This document shows positions 1 to 11,956 of a stretch of DNA of 64,000 nt, in pieces (the first letter of the stretch is position 1; the number at the start of each line of letters is the position of its first letter). The translations under genes were made by a program, and so were the position numbers. The notes beneath the pieces are model-generated. The model did not search any database. It saw only the letters and a list, made by a program, of their open reading frames with translations, and was not told where the DNA came from. The stretch is from Bigelowiella natans CCMP2755 (Eukaryota > Cercozoa > Chlorarachniophyceae), in the NCBI GenBank assembly GCA_000320545.1, contig ADNK01000824.1, forward strand, positions 1-64,000. Reading direction: 5' to 3'.

Positions 1-295
1 ACTACACACACACACACACACCCACACACACATCCCTAACGCACACATCAAAATCGTAACATATAGTAGAGAGAGAGAAGAGTACTAGTCGTTTAATGTC
101 GTTCATCAAAAAGTAGTAGTAGAAGTAGAGGAAGAAGAAGGAGAAGAGAAAGAAGAAAAGGAAATAATGGAAGTAGTATTCGCAGCAGTGAGTAAACATC
201 GTTGGTTTTTGTATATATATAGAAATACCAGCGGTGCAAATGGCAGCGCACTTCGCTCTCCCGCTTCTCCTGCCCCCCCCTCCTCTTCTGCAAAG

Positions 296-605
296 GACGG
301 CAAAGAGGGAGGCCGTTTTGTGACGGCGAAGATGAGGCGAAAAGCGAGGAAGATCCACCTAGCGGCTGGACACAAAAAACTGTTCGAATTCAGGTACTGC
401 TGCTGGTGCTGGTGATGATGATGATGATGATGCTTTGTGTGGAAGTGACGCTGCTCTGAGATTTGCTTGCTGAGGGCGGGATCAAATGTCCAAACATATT
501 AAACATAGGAGGGGGGGGAGTGTTTGTAAGATGTAAGATATAGTCTCATATCTCTCCGTCGTCGTCGTCATTTTGTCGTCATTTTGTCGTCATGTTGTCG
601 TCATG

Positions 606-651
<46 letters not shown>

Positions 652-1877
652 CTCTCTCTCTTTCCCTTCTACTCCTCCTTCTCACGAAATGATGATGATG
701 ATGTATGTTTGTCTCCTCCTCTTAGTTCCAACACAGGCAGGCTGTCGGACGCCCAGGTGCTACTACTGCTATTATCTCATAATATATCTGATACAACGGG
801 TTTCTTATTACGCTGGTCCTGAATCCTGTCCTCCTTCCCGTGTTCGGTCAGATATCGCCCTGTGGGAAGTGGGTGGCCATATCTGACACCTCCTCAGCCC
901 GGCTGTATTCCCTTAGCAACAAGGATTCCACGGTAGTAGTACTAGTACTAGTATTAGTGCTAGTAGCGATGAATAGTGGTGGTGGTAGTGATATCGCCGA
1001 TGGTGAAGCAGCCTCAGCGAGTTCCTTTATTAGCTGCTGCTGCTGCTGCTGCTGACACTCGTCCCTGTCCTCTATGCTGCCTTTCCCCGCATCAATTCTG
1101 CCAATGCGTGTACCATCATTCCGTGCCCATCATCCTCCTCCTCCTCCTCCTCCTCCTCATCGTCATCATCATCATCCTCATCAGGACAAAATGTTCGCCG
1201 ACGATATCGACGAGGACAACAACGTCCGCTTCGTGCTCTCCAGAGTCGATGTGAAGAGGAGGAGAGCTGCGTTTCCGTCCTCCTCCTCCTCTTCATCATC
1301 GTCGGGAGAGGCGTCATCATCAGGCATGCGGCCCTTCAGTCGCGCCGTGTTTCTCCCCGGCAATCCTGGAATTGACGGATGCCAGTGGCTGGTTACGGCT
1401 GCGCTTGGCGGCAAAGGAGGCATCGACGTGCACAACCTCAGCTCGCTCCGGACAGTTGCTACCTGCGTGCCCCCCCCTCCTCTCTCCTCCTCCGCAGCAG
1501 GTGGCAATAAGAACGGGGGGGTTGCGAACAACCTGCCGTTGTCGTCGTCCTCCTCCTCGGCGGTGCGCTTCTTGGAGGCGACGCAAGACGGAAAGTAGGA
1601 TCTTCAGCACTAACATCAAACACTAGAACACATTACGTTTAGCTCTGTGCGCCAGCGCACGTCTAGTACTACGAGCAGGGATGGATATTATCACCCACTT
1701 GACAAAATATGTCCAAAATATCTATACGTGTGTGGGTGTGTACGCCTTCCGAAGAGAAGACCTCTTTTCTGCTTCGTCTTCTTTCCCCACATTCATTGTT
1801 ATATATCGGAATTGTGCAAAGCCACCAAGAAGATCCTAGTCCTCCTCGTGTTGCTGCAGTAACGCAACCAGTCTTTC

Positions 1878-1919
<42 letters not shown>

Positions 1920-2327
1920 CGTCGATAGATCATGAAGACGAAGACAGCTGCATTCATAGCGGCATAACAAAGCTGAGCAGCAGTGGTCTTCTTTGATCAT
2001 CGTTGTCGTAACATCAAAACAGCGCGCCTTATAATTAAACCGAGCGCGAGGATTCCTTCCCTCCGGTCGGGTCGAAAGACGCGGAAACTAAATACCAACC
2101 TCCCCTAAGATGCGGCACAGGTGCTCCTCGCCTTGCTCCCCCCCCTATGGGCAAAGGCGAGGAGTGATGTGAGAGGTTATCTCCAGAGTCTTTCTGGGGG
2201 TAGTCACCCCTCTTCCTCCATCTGAGCGACCGCGGGAGGATAAACGACAAAAACAGCATGATCAACAACAACAACACAAATGACATGCTTCTTCGCGTGT
2301 GATGCGTGTGACTGAACGTGTGCGTGC

Positions 2328-2363
<36 letters not shown>

Positions 2364-2594
2364 TGTAGTACTGATGGCTCTTCTCCTCCTCCACTTCTTC
2401 TTCTTCTTCTTTTGAAAATCATTGTTGTCAGGTGGGTGGGAGCGGTCGATAGCAACGGTGTGTGTCTCTACAGCCTTGCGGACCCTTCAGAGCCGAGGTT
2501 TCACGGAAGGCTACCCGGCATTGATGGCAGGATGGTCACAGCGATTGGGTTGTTTCCTATTCTCTGTTTTTCCTCCTACCACAAGGCGCATGCT

Positions 2595-2639
<45 letters not shown>

Positions 2640-3792
2640 ACGTCATGCGATATCCTCTCTTACTCTTCTTATTCTTTCCTTCCGCCCACGCATAGATTTC
2701 ACCCGAAGAATGAAGACGTGGCCGTTGCTTTCTCGAGCAACGAGATCATGATGTTCAAGATCAGGACCCAGGTAGTGGTACCGCAAGAGGAGCAAAATTG
2801 AGATAAAAACATGGAAGGGAGGGGGGGGGGGGACTACAACAGCAGCGGCACGAAATTCGCTTTTTATTCAAATCCCCTCTCCCCCTTGTCGTCTGTAGAC
2901 GTTTGCCTGCGTATGCTGCTTTGACCGCTCCCAAGTAACAATACTCCTACCACCCCAACTTCACCCGTTCAGGAGCAAAACGCCTGGTCCCAGGACAACG
3001 CGGGGAAGATACCTTATAAGCTTCTTCAACACCCAGACAAAATCATACAGGTGATGAAGAATGCCGGCCTCCTTTTGTTATGAGATATTGATGAATGCTC
3101 CTGTAGGGATAGGAGCAGCAGTAGGAAGTTTCTTGACTCTTCCTGCGTCCTCGAGTTTTCATGATATGTTATATGACCACAGATCATCTTCGACTGGAAC
3201 AGGCACTCGTTGATGCTGTTGGTGACCTCATCTGCAAGTGAGCCACAATGAGGATGAGAGGAGAGAGGCTAAGGAGGAGGAAGATGATGATAAGGGGTGG
3301 TGTTGATTATGAGGATAATGATGATGACGACACACAAGAATTGATTTGCATGGTTATCCCAACAGTTTGCGTGGTGGACCTGATAAAGCCAGTCAGCGAG
3401 ATTGCCTATAAACCAAGGAAGAAACGAAGAGCACGTAGGCGCTCCACCAAGGGAGGGGGGGGGAGAGTAAGGCACGATGGCGGAAACGACGAGGAGGAGG
3501 AGGAGGAGGGCGACGACGGAAAGGAAGACACTGGCAGCAATCAAAATAATAAACGAAAACGGTCTAGAAGTGGGAAGGACAGCGGCAGTGAGGTAGTCGC
3601 TAATGGCGGCGTGAGCGGCGGCAGCTCGAACTTTAAAATGTTAAAGAGATACCAGCCTCTCCGCTACGTTGGGCTTTCCAAGAGCAACCAGCTCATCATG
3701 GTAAAAACAAAATTAGTGTATTTGTTGTAGTTGTTGTAGTGGTAGTAGTAGTTGTGATAATAGCGGTAACACCTGCTGTAACAGACTGATAG

Positions 3793-3834
<42 letters not shown>

Positions 3835-3960
3835 AAATGACTTCGAATCACTTATGTTCTGTTGCTGCTGCTGCTGCTGCTGCTGCAGGTGGAAACGCCA
3901 TGGATGGACGTCGCGGAGTCCCTACCTCCACCTGTGTATCGCCATAAGTATGGAACTTAA
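296..3960 (+). CDS. UTP4: UTP4/cirhin, SSU processome WD40 protein (5' partial)
   Basis: Nucleolar WD40 protein of the t-UTP subcomplex, needed for transcription and early processing of pre-18S rRNA. Only the C-terminal half is in the window. Exons I can join in frame are 726-756, 852 onward (ISPCGKWVAISDT), a Ser-rich exon ending at 1594, 2432-2551, 2696-2771, 2973-3050, 3183-3237, 3366-3700 and 3889-3960. An exon at about 296-393 ending KKLFEFR fits the same repeat series. Diagnostic matches to the family are ICVVDLIKPV, YKPRKKRRAR, a long acidic/basic insert, then KRYQPLRYVGL and the family-typical end SLPPPVYRHKYGT. The stop TAA is at 3958-3960. The exon after 852 carries low-complexity inserts and its internal splicing is unsure. 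Introns hold (CT)n, (CA)n, (GT)n and (AT)n tracts. Family call firm; N-terminus missing. Confidence 0.9.
609..660. repeat. (CT)n microsatellite
   Basis: A nearly pure CT run inside a UTP4 intron. Similar runs fill other introns of the same gene: (CA)n at about 1880-1915, (GT)n at 2330-2362, (AT)n at 2598-2634 and (AG)n at 3797-3830. They are intronic and create spurious Ser/Leu or His/Thr open frames. Confidence 0.95.
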
Positions 3961-4544
3961 TTGTCAAAAGCAACGTGAGCGTCCGCCTAGGCCAAACCAT
4001 CCCGCCCTTCAAAATGAATCTCTCATTTTGATTCTATGGTTTGCTTTATTGGTGGGTGGCTGATGGACACACATTAGCTGTTTTGGTTGCCTTAAAATCT
4101 TCGCTGTGCTGTAAGATGTTGCCAGATCTCATAGCTCATCTCCCTACTGAGAGCCTCTTCTCATACTAGCCATGCATGATGTAGATTAGATTGCAAACCG
4201 CGAGGAGTGCTGCGATCGATGCAACAATAATAACATTTTAGGTAAAAATGCACTTGCAACGCGCAGTGTAATTCTAGAATTCTAGTTTGCACAAGCAAGG
4301 AACGCTGTATGTCATATCCATGTAGCCAAACAGCCCCATAACGCATAAAATTTTTGCAGTGCACGTGGTATTATTGTCTGTACATGGCTAGATGGTTACA
4401 AGCTGCATATATGAGACGGATGCAATTGGCGAATATTTTAACTTTTTCAATTGTCATCCTAAAGTAGCTTTATTTGCAATGCTGCGGCTACAGCGCTTAA
4501 TTTGTATATATTTATTATATATCTCTGGTTAAACCGATCAGTAT
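3961..4544. other. Convergent intergenic region
   Basis: The 3' flanks of UTP4 (+) and the Ser-rich gene (-). I see no gene. It holds AT-rich stretches (about 4500-4525) and the palindromic ATTCTAGAATTCTAG block near 4272-4286. Polyadenylation of both neighbours must occur here, but no signal is clear enough to place. Confidence 0.7.
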
Positions 4545-5046
4545 TCACAAGTGTTGCAAAGAGCTTCTTCGAAAATCATTGTTCTTCCTTCGTTGCGCGT
4601 TGTTTAATGAATGTCTTCGTGACGGTGGACAATTAGAAACTCCGGACTTTAGTGTGAAGAGACTACTAGTTCTTCTCACTTTCCTTTTCCTGCAACCTTT
4701 ACTTCGTCGCTTTCGTGAGACCCTCTCCTTCTGTTTGGCTGTAACATTTTCATTAAATTTGGTGAGTTTATCACCCCACTTGGAGGATGAAGCCCCTAAT
4801 TCCGCATCGTTTGGCTTCACCGTTGATTCATCACCTTCGTCATTTTTCTCTTTAGAACTTGGTCGAGCTTTGTTGATTTTGATTTCATTCATTCCAGGTT
4901 TCACGTCCCCCTCCTCATTGCAGCCATCATTGTTCACGTTGTTCCCGAACCGTAGAGCCATTTGCTCCTGCCCTTTCTCTATGATTTTTCCAGGATCTTC
5001 CTTGGGTACAACGATATCGCCGAAAATAGTCGTACTACTACTGCTG

Positions 5047-5082
<36 letters not shown>

Positions 5083-5387
5083 GGATTGCTGCCGCCCAGA
5101 TAACTGATCAATTCGAAGCACTCTCTAACGCTGCCAGAACTACTCTCCCGCTCCTGTTCCCACGTAGGGAAGTCAAATACCTCGGTAGAGATATCGACGG
5201 GTTCTACAGCCTCCTGGCTGATAGTCATCGTCCGAGAGCGTCTCTTTCTTGAGACCCGACGCGATGTCGATCGCGGAACCACATCAAGTCTTCGAAAAGG
5301 CACTTCTGTGCAGGAAGAAACAGGTCTATCCTTGGTCCTGCTACCTGCACAGACGACCTCTTTCGGCGTTTCGAATACGCGGGTCAT
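4545..5387 (-). CDS. Unidentified Ser-rich basic protein, single exon
   Basis: An uninterrupted 280-residue frame starting with ATG at 5385-5387 (MTRVFETPKEVV). I do not recognise the family. The protein looks largely disordered. The basic segment VSRKRRS occurs twice, near residues 45 and 223, and each copy could serve as a nuclear localisation signal. A pure serine run of about 16 residues, encoded by a (TAG)n/(CTA)n microsatellite on the complementary strands, sits near residue 105. The C-terminal third is rich in Arg/Lys (GCRKRKVRRTS). There is no signal peptide or membrane span. It is one of the few intronless genes in an intron-rich window. Possibly a nuclear protein; function unknown. 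Confidence is for the coding call only. Confidence 0.6.
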
Positions 5388-5649
5388 TGAAGTTGCTATG
5401 GTGATCGTCCCTTGCTTCCTCGTTCGTCACACCGTGCTGCTCCCCTCGTTCTAGCTGCTCCTCTTCATCTATCCTCCGGCAATGAGAGCTGTTCCTAACT
5501 TTTGGGAACACTGCGAATTATCGCATATTTCCCGCTTGGTTTATGTCCTGCGTCATGAATCTAGCGTTGTCGCATCAACGTGCTTTGCCGATGGCACGAG
5601 CTTGATCGTACGATCGTGTTGGTGGATGAACAGTGCATGTCCATGTGTG

Positions 5650-5690
<41 letters not shown>

Positions 5691-6383
5691 ACATGTGTGT
5701 GGGCATTGCATGAGTTCATCGAGCACGTTCTGGCTCGCTGCACGATGCGCACATGTCTGAATGTGTCCGCACGTCTAGACGTGGCATCACAGCGTGACAC
5801 GATGTGCGCACACGAACATTGTCAACAAGCACTAGAGCAAGCAAACAAGTGTCTGGAGTTGACGGGTGTGCCAAGTGCAGGCTGTTGCACAGCAGCGAGA
5901 TGCCATCAGCCAATGTGGTCAGTTACTACAGCCAATATTGCATGGGAAACGCTACGTGTTCTATGGCACGCGTGCAGATGAATTCGACTCAAGAATTTGT
6001 AGCTGTCTCCGCCACAACATGCAAAAAGTGTGGGTAGCAGGCTAGCAGGCAGCATGTCATGTGCATCTGCAGGCATGTGAAGCACGCATTGGTTGCAATG
6101 AGTGCCACAATTTACCATGGATGGTGGGCTAAATAATCGCTTTCGTAAATATCAAAAATTCTAAACACGCTGCTAGATGACACAATGGCATCAGGCATGC
6201 CAATGATGCCACTTATTTCAAAACCATGTTAGTGAAAATCTAATCAAGTAATTTATCGACTGCAAACTAATGGCTTTATTTACGATTGAATCTTCCACCA
6301 CAAATTGGGATTGCCAGACAAATTTGCACAATTGAAGCACACAAATCTATGCCTTACAAGTGCTATATAAGTGAATACTGCGC
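5388..6383. other. Intergenic, 3' flank of CPI1 with word-rich texture
   Basis: Between the Ser-rich gene start and the CPI1 stop. No convincing gene. A (GT)n tract lies at about 5650-5690. From roughly 5560 to 6370 the DNA is dense in short words such as GCATG, CACATG, GTGTGC and GCAACA, the same texture seen downstream of other genes in this window. Frames here break often and show no splice pattern. Confidence 0.6.
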
Positions 6384-7118
6384 TTAACATGTCTTAAAAT
6401 TAAAAGGCTCACACGTGAGGGACGAGTCAAGCTTGCAAGGCCGGTTGAGGCGGAATGTCAAGTCTGCTCCCAGCCATACCCTGACAGCGTCAAGTAATAT
6501 GAGCACTGCCATGCCACATGCTAAAGCCTCCACTGCTGCGTCGAATAACGAATATGATCTTTTGGATGGATTCTCATTTAATCTGAGGAACATCGGAAAA
6601 GATACGACGAAGTATAACCCATAAAATGCGGATCCCAATGTATACCTAACCGTGGTGACAAATAATGTGAAATGAAATAAGATGAAATAATAGCACAGCG
6701 GTTGAATTGTTGAAGAAGATCATAGACTCACGCTAGAAATCTATCTTTGAAGCCATAGCACGGAAACCCCGATATTGTGAGCGACTCCATGAAAGCTGTG
6801 ATGTATGACATGTAGAATATAAGAGAACACACGAATATGTCCCTGAGAACCCCCCGCTCAAGGGAAGAGTACCTGTGATATGATTGAAATAGAACGATAA
6901 GGAAATTGTACAATACACCACATTTGCTAGGTTTAATAATGATGATGATACCGACGTAAGACAATGACAAGCTATTTCTACGACGAAAGTGTGTGTGTTG
7001 TAAATATCTTCCACTACAGGCCTTGTCGCCAAATTAGTAGGAAGGTCCATCGTAGTAGGTGTTACAAATAAATTTATCGCTTTCTCTTTGACTCTCTATT
7101 CAATAAACGGTGTTTTTA

Positions 7119-7192
<74 letters not shown>

Positions 7193-8346
7193 GCACACAA
7201 ACACACGCACGCACGCACACGCACGCACAAATAAAGGACATCTTTGAGTCTACGTTTTTCGCAGCGCAAGATTCGACAGCACGTGGTAGAAACAGAAGTA
7301 AAAATGAGTCGCGAAGAACATTGGGATCGGTACACCTATATGAAAAGATTTCAGTAATAGCCCTTTATTTTCAAAATTTGGATAAAAGTTTTCTTCAATT
7401 CAAAAACCGTTCAGATCCCAAGAAGGCATTGTGTAGTGCGCTTCGAGAACATTGTAGAAGTAGTGAGTATACCTGGATACAGATGAGGGACAGCATGGAC
7501 ATTCACGAAAAACAGCACATATCATGGTATATTGCAGGTGAGTTACCAGTAGTTCCCAATGAAACTAAAGATTCCGATCCAGAGGTTTGCTTTCACTGAA
7601 TATCTTCCATGCCAAGGAACGTGCGCTTCGCCCTTCCAATTTGAACAGAGCTTGATTTAGGCGTGTCGAACAACCAGGAGATTCATATCATATGTAAGGT
7701 GGGGGAAATTACAGTAATGCTGGGAAAGATAAATGGCTGTAGCAAGAGCGGTGCGGCCAATCCGACGCACACTACCATGTAGTGTATTCTATCAAACCAA
7801 GCGTATCTGTACAAAGAGCCTGTTAATCATTGAATTCAGAAATAACAGAAATGGATATCGATTCTTACAGCTCTCCGCCAATGATCACCGCAAAGATACT
7901 GATCCAGAATATTCCATAGTGAAGCGAAAATAATTCCCACTGAGAAACCATTGTGATTTTGGCGTGTATCAACGGCATACAAAAGTTTAGGTCTTACCTT
8001 GCGCTTCGAAGGATTTGTTTCGGGGCAAGGCAGCCATCGACCATCACCTTTCTTCGATTTTGGAGCTATGATTGCCAGCGTGACCAAACCGACCGACATG
8101 GCCGCAATCACCTGTTAACACCATTATTACAAGCGTTACAGGATGGGCCGAGAATCAATAGGAACGCCCCAGGTAGATGCTATGCTATGGTGCCACCTTG
8201 CACATGGCATGGACTGCAGGGTCTTGCGAGAGGAACTTGAGTCCCTCAAGAAGCTTGGCCATCGCTGCTTGGTACAGGCCTGTAAGTGATTCGTAGATTG
8301 ATCTACGTCGGGCACGTGGTGGAGTTTTCGATGATGTCGCAGACAT
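6384..8346 (-). CDS. CPI1: Cycloeucalenol cycloisomerase (cyclopropylsterol isomerase)
   Basis: Opens the 9,19-cyclopropane ring of cycloeucalenol to obtusifoliol, an ER-membrane step specific to cycloartenol-based sterol synthesis of plants and many algae. Nine exons join in frame, written high to low: 8346-8197, 8111-7998, 7939-7869, 7806-7713, 7650-7547, 7472-7408, 7335-7254, 6872-6732, 6645-6384. The start of exon 5 (7650 or 7632) is uncertain. Family matches run the whole length: NPSKRKWELFSLHYGIFW, VKANLWIGIFSFIGNYW, THYFYNVLEAHYTMPSW, THFYFCFYHVLSNLALR, SYITAFMESLTISGFP and YGLYFVVSFPMFLRL. Several hydrophobic helices are evident. Compared with the plant enzyme there is an N-terminal extension of about 75 residues, with an extra hydrophobic stretch (VIAAMSVGLVTLAIIA). 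The start at 8346 is the Met nearest the conserved part; the frame stays open to 8544, so a longer start is possible. Confidence 0.95.
7119..7191. repeat. Compound (CT)n(CA)n microsatellite
   Basis: About 40 bases of CT repeat run directly into about 33 bases of CA repeat, inside the CPI1 intron between 6873 and 7253. No other feature in that intron. Confidence 0.95.
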
Positions 8347-8459
8347 AAAATCCACGTTATTTTCACAATGTGGTACATTACCGTAATTCTCTTTGTCGCA
8401 GGGGTAAACCCCCCTTGCTTTTCTACATCTTTCGGAACAATACGCTGCCCTACTCCCCG
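8347..8459. promoter_or_regulatory. Compact bidirectional promoter region
   Basis: Only 113 bases separate the chosen start codons of CPI1 (-) and the histone-fold-like gene (+), which diverge from here. Both promoters and both 5' UTRs must share this interval or lie within the genes. No TATA box is obvious. The interval depends on the CPI1 start at 8346; a longer CPI1 start would make the two genes overlap. Confidence 0.5.
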
Positions 8460-10162
8460 ATGAAGCGAGTTCGCTCAACGCATCCACATCGATCGGGAGA
8501 ACGGAACGTGGAGAGAAGACGACGCCCACGAGTTTGCTTCCCAAAGGAGCTGGACAGGTCGCCGACCCAACGGTTGCAGTACACTCTTCGGTGTGATTGA
8601 TGCTTCTATTTCCCTCCTAGGTTCGGAAAAGCGCAGAAGCCACGACTATTCCTCGAGAAAAATGCGGTTCTTGCACATTCAATGTTGTATGAGACAGAAT
8701 CGTTACTATATCGTGCTGGCGAAAACGTAATTGTTGCGGGACATAGGCGTTGTTTGCTTATTCCCTTTCACCAATTCCCCAGAATGAGCTGCTGGGCGCA
8801 GTGGCGATGGATTTCGTGGATGGTTTGATGGAAGCCACCATCAACCTCCTACAGCAGGCAGTGAAGAGCGGAGTGAAAAATGCAGCAAGTTCATCATCAT
8901 CATCATCATCGTATCATTTGAAGAAGATAGCCAAGGACGACATACTCAATGCAGCAGCATTACATGACGAGCTGTGGGTGAGTAGTGCCTTCCATCTCGC
9001 CTGACTCCTCCTGTATTAATAGCCTATCTCTATCTCTAATTCTACATATTTATTTTTACAAAAAGAGGGTCACGGAATTTGATGATGTAGAGAAAAAGAG
9101 GCGAGAAGCAAAGTAAGCCAGAACTTACCATATTAACAGCACTTAATATAACGATATCATCGTTCGATGTAAAAACAATATTAGCAGTATATAACATTAG
9201 CAAAAATAATAAGAACGACAACATAAACATAAAGACTGGAAATCTCCTATGGCCGTGAGGGGCTCGACGCCATAAGATCGAAGGTTAGGGCAGAACACTC
9301 AGCACACATTTACGCGCCATGAGCACACAGCATGAATGCCCGTGCATGCAGCAGAGTATAGTATGATGGTAGCTTTGGTGCGGAGGGGGATGCTTGGAGA
9401 TATTTCTTGTTCTGATATTCATAAATCTTAAAATCACCTCGGCATTCAAAAAAGGAAAATATTCGTAGTCTCTTCTCACACGATAGGGAAACATTTCCCG
9501 CAATGAATCAATCTCCTAGATTTGAAAATATATACCCACTCCAAGCGCCTTGTCTCTACCACTTTAACTTACTATGTTCAGGGGTATCTGAAACGAAGAC
9601 CAAACGACACAGAGAGGGTAGTAAGTTCTCGAGGCGATTAAGGAGAGAGTGACTAACAGTAACAATAAGCCTGGCTTCGGTGCACATGAACGTGCTGCAA
9701 ATGCATTGTATTCATCGACCGTGCTGCCCAATGATGAGCCCCGCGGTATCCTTGTCTCATGCTAAGGCTATCGATTTATCATTCCAACTGTGCTTTGCAT
9801 CCACAGGTTTTCAGGAAGAGGCAGGAAGAGCGAATTCGCACTATTTCCCTCTGCAGAAGATACTTCAATATTCCGGTAGCATACAGACTCCTCTTCTGTT
9901 TTCGACGCTGCTACCATCATTATCATCATCATCATCATCATATTCACCGTCATAATCAACACCATCAACATCTTTATTATCATCATTATCATTATCATCA
10001 TCATGTTATCGTTCTTGTCGTCGTCGCTGCAATTTCCAACACAACTGCAAGTCCTTGGTGCTACTTTCTTTCTTCTGCTACTTATACCGTCATTTACCTT
10101 CCCCCCTCCCCACTCACGTAATATTCACTAATATTTACTTGCTTTCTGTCGAAGATAACGTA

Positions 10163-10213
<51 letters not shown>

Positions 10214-11145
10214 ATTTTGTTCTTTCTCGCGTTCGTGTCATGGTGATGGACGATGCACAGCTATTCTCCACACATGAGAAGGAGGAATTGCTGCTGGGAA
10301 TTCCAACCATACCACCAGCAGTGACGACGACGAGGAGGCCAACGACAACGACAACAGCGCCAATGATGATGCATGGAGGAATACCACAACGACAACTCGA
10401 GCAGCAGCAGCGGCAGCTACCATCTGACAACGTGGAAATAGATCATGATGAAGGCGGGGAGGAAGACCAAGGTGATGATCATGGTGCAGCATGCAGTGTC
10501 GCTAGTGAAACAAGAAGCTTCTCTCCCCTTCCAACTTCGGCTGCTGACAACCCAAACACTGCCGCAACCAATGGCGTCGAGCCCTTATTTCTCGCTAAGA
10601 GCTTTCCCGATGACAACAAAGAGAAGGAACACAAGCTGATTGGCAGAGGAGGGGGAGGGGGAGGAGGAGGAGGAGGAAAGCACTGCCAAGGTAGAAGTGA
10701 TTCCAATAGCGTCCCTGCGAACATATCTCACAGCAACGAAGCGAGAGGCAGCAGCATAGAGCCCCTCTTCCTACTTGGGCACCAAGACCGCCATCATCGG
10801 GGTCGTCGTCGTCACGACGAACAAGCCCAGGAGGAGCAAAGCTCCGTATCTTCTAGCCACGTAAAGAAGAGGAGGAGGAAAAGTATTGCAAAGGTGATGG
10901 CGACAATAGACGCTAAGATTTCGGGTGATGGTACACACACCATTGAGCCGCTTTTCCTCTCTCATAAAAACAGTGTCAATCTAAATGAGCTTCCATACAA
11001 AAAGTCATCATCGGCTATACAGCAAGAATGTGAAGGTTTAGCAAGTAGTAGCCGTGTTGCAGGAACCCGTGCACGAAGTGATGGGGCAGGAGAGACAGCG
11101 ACTAGACTAGTAGAACCGCTGTTCCTCTTGCCACCCGGGGATTAA
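8460..11145 (+). CDS. Histone-fold-like protein with four EPLFL motifs
   Basis: Seven exons join: 8460-8590, 8621-8726, 8783-8977, 9066-9086, 9582-9617, 9807-9875, 10261-11145. The first intron is only 30 nt and the last four introns are all phase 0. The protein is about 480 residues. Residues 45-145 look helical (SLLYRAGENNELLGAVAMDF, then KKIAKDDILNAAALHDELW) and recall the histone fold of TAF13/SPT3-type transcription factors; this assignment is tentative. The C-terminal 295 residues are disordered, with Gly, Ser, Gln and Arg-rich parts and the basic stretch KKRRRKS. The peptide VEPLFL or IEPLFL occurs four times at spacings of 60, 62 and 56 residues. For exon 4 an alternative donor at 9113 exists, but it leads to an early stop. 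A separate gene starting at the ATG at 10240 cannot be excluded. Confidence 0.6.
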
Positions 11146-11956
11146 TGTTTGAAATGAATTTGACACCATCAAACTCTATCATCATACATCCTATCGAGCA
11201 GCTTTTGTGCTTATCTTCTGGTGTCGTATTAGTGCAACAACGATGAGAAGCTCATCTGCCCAACCATGTGCTTATTGCATCAGCTGCGGGTGCGAATCAA
11301 ATGTGAATATCTTGACTTCCGCCTTGTACGTATACGCATATGTTGCTGTGCTGCACCGCGGCGCTTGTGTTCATATAGCATGGTATAACATGTGATCCAA
11401 GCCTTCAATCACACACAATAATTGTACGTGTGGAGCATTCGATCATTAAATCATGATCGCATATCTTGCGAGCAGCCGATGCACTTTTGATCGCTAACTG
11501 CTATTTCAGCCATCATTGCTGCACAGATGCTATCAGCTTGCTAAATTATTGCGGCATTTGGGTTTAATCTGTCAATATGTTCTATTAGAGTCTTTGCGAT
11601 GCTCAAGACAGTCTCTGCATGCCATTATTGATAATCCACTGAACACAGCTGCGAGCCAGAGTCGTTCACACATACGTACCACAACACATGCAGCAATACA
11701 ATACATGCACAACTATGTTGCAGTTTATGTCCATCGCAGCTGCTCATGTGTGTCTGGCGGATGCAAGTAGCGCTAGAGCGGTATGCATTTTCGTATTTTG
11801 TGTTGACTGCTCTTGTTCAATGAGTGGGCTAGTTGGCAAGTGAGCAAGTGGGCAAGAAAGAACGCATCGGGCATCCATGTCGCACACGTCGGCGGCACCG
11901 ATAAAGCCTTAGTTTTGTCATCCCTGACCCCCCGCCCGCCTTTCCATTACTGTCCA
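11146..11956. other. Convergent intergenic region, word-rich texture
   Basis: Between the stop of the EPLFL gene and the stop of the DENN gene. No gene seen. The stretch 11200-11780 is rich in GCATG, ACATGC, CATGTG, GCAACA and ATCGC words, as in other 3' flanks of this window. Short open frames here lack splice context. Confidence 0.6.

Noticed and set aside
2204-2455. Minus-strand frames rich in His-Thr repeats
   Set aside because: They are translations of a (GT)n microsatellite within a UTP4 intron. The same applies to frames over other CA, CT and GA runs.
7321-7599. Plus-strand open frame of 92 codons
   Set aside because: It is antisense to two well-supported CPI1 exons (7254-7335 and 7408-7472) and part of a third; it has no family match.
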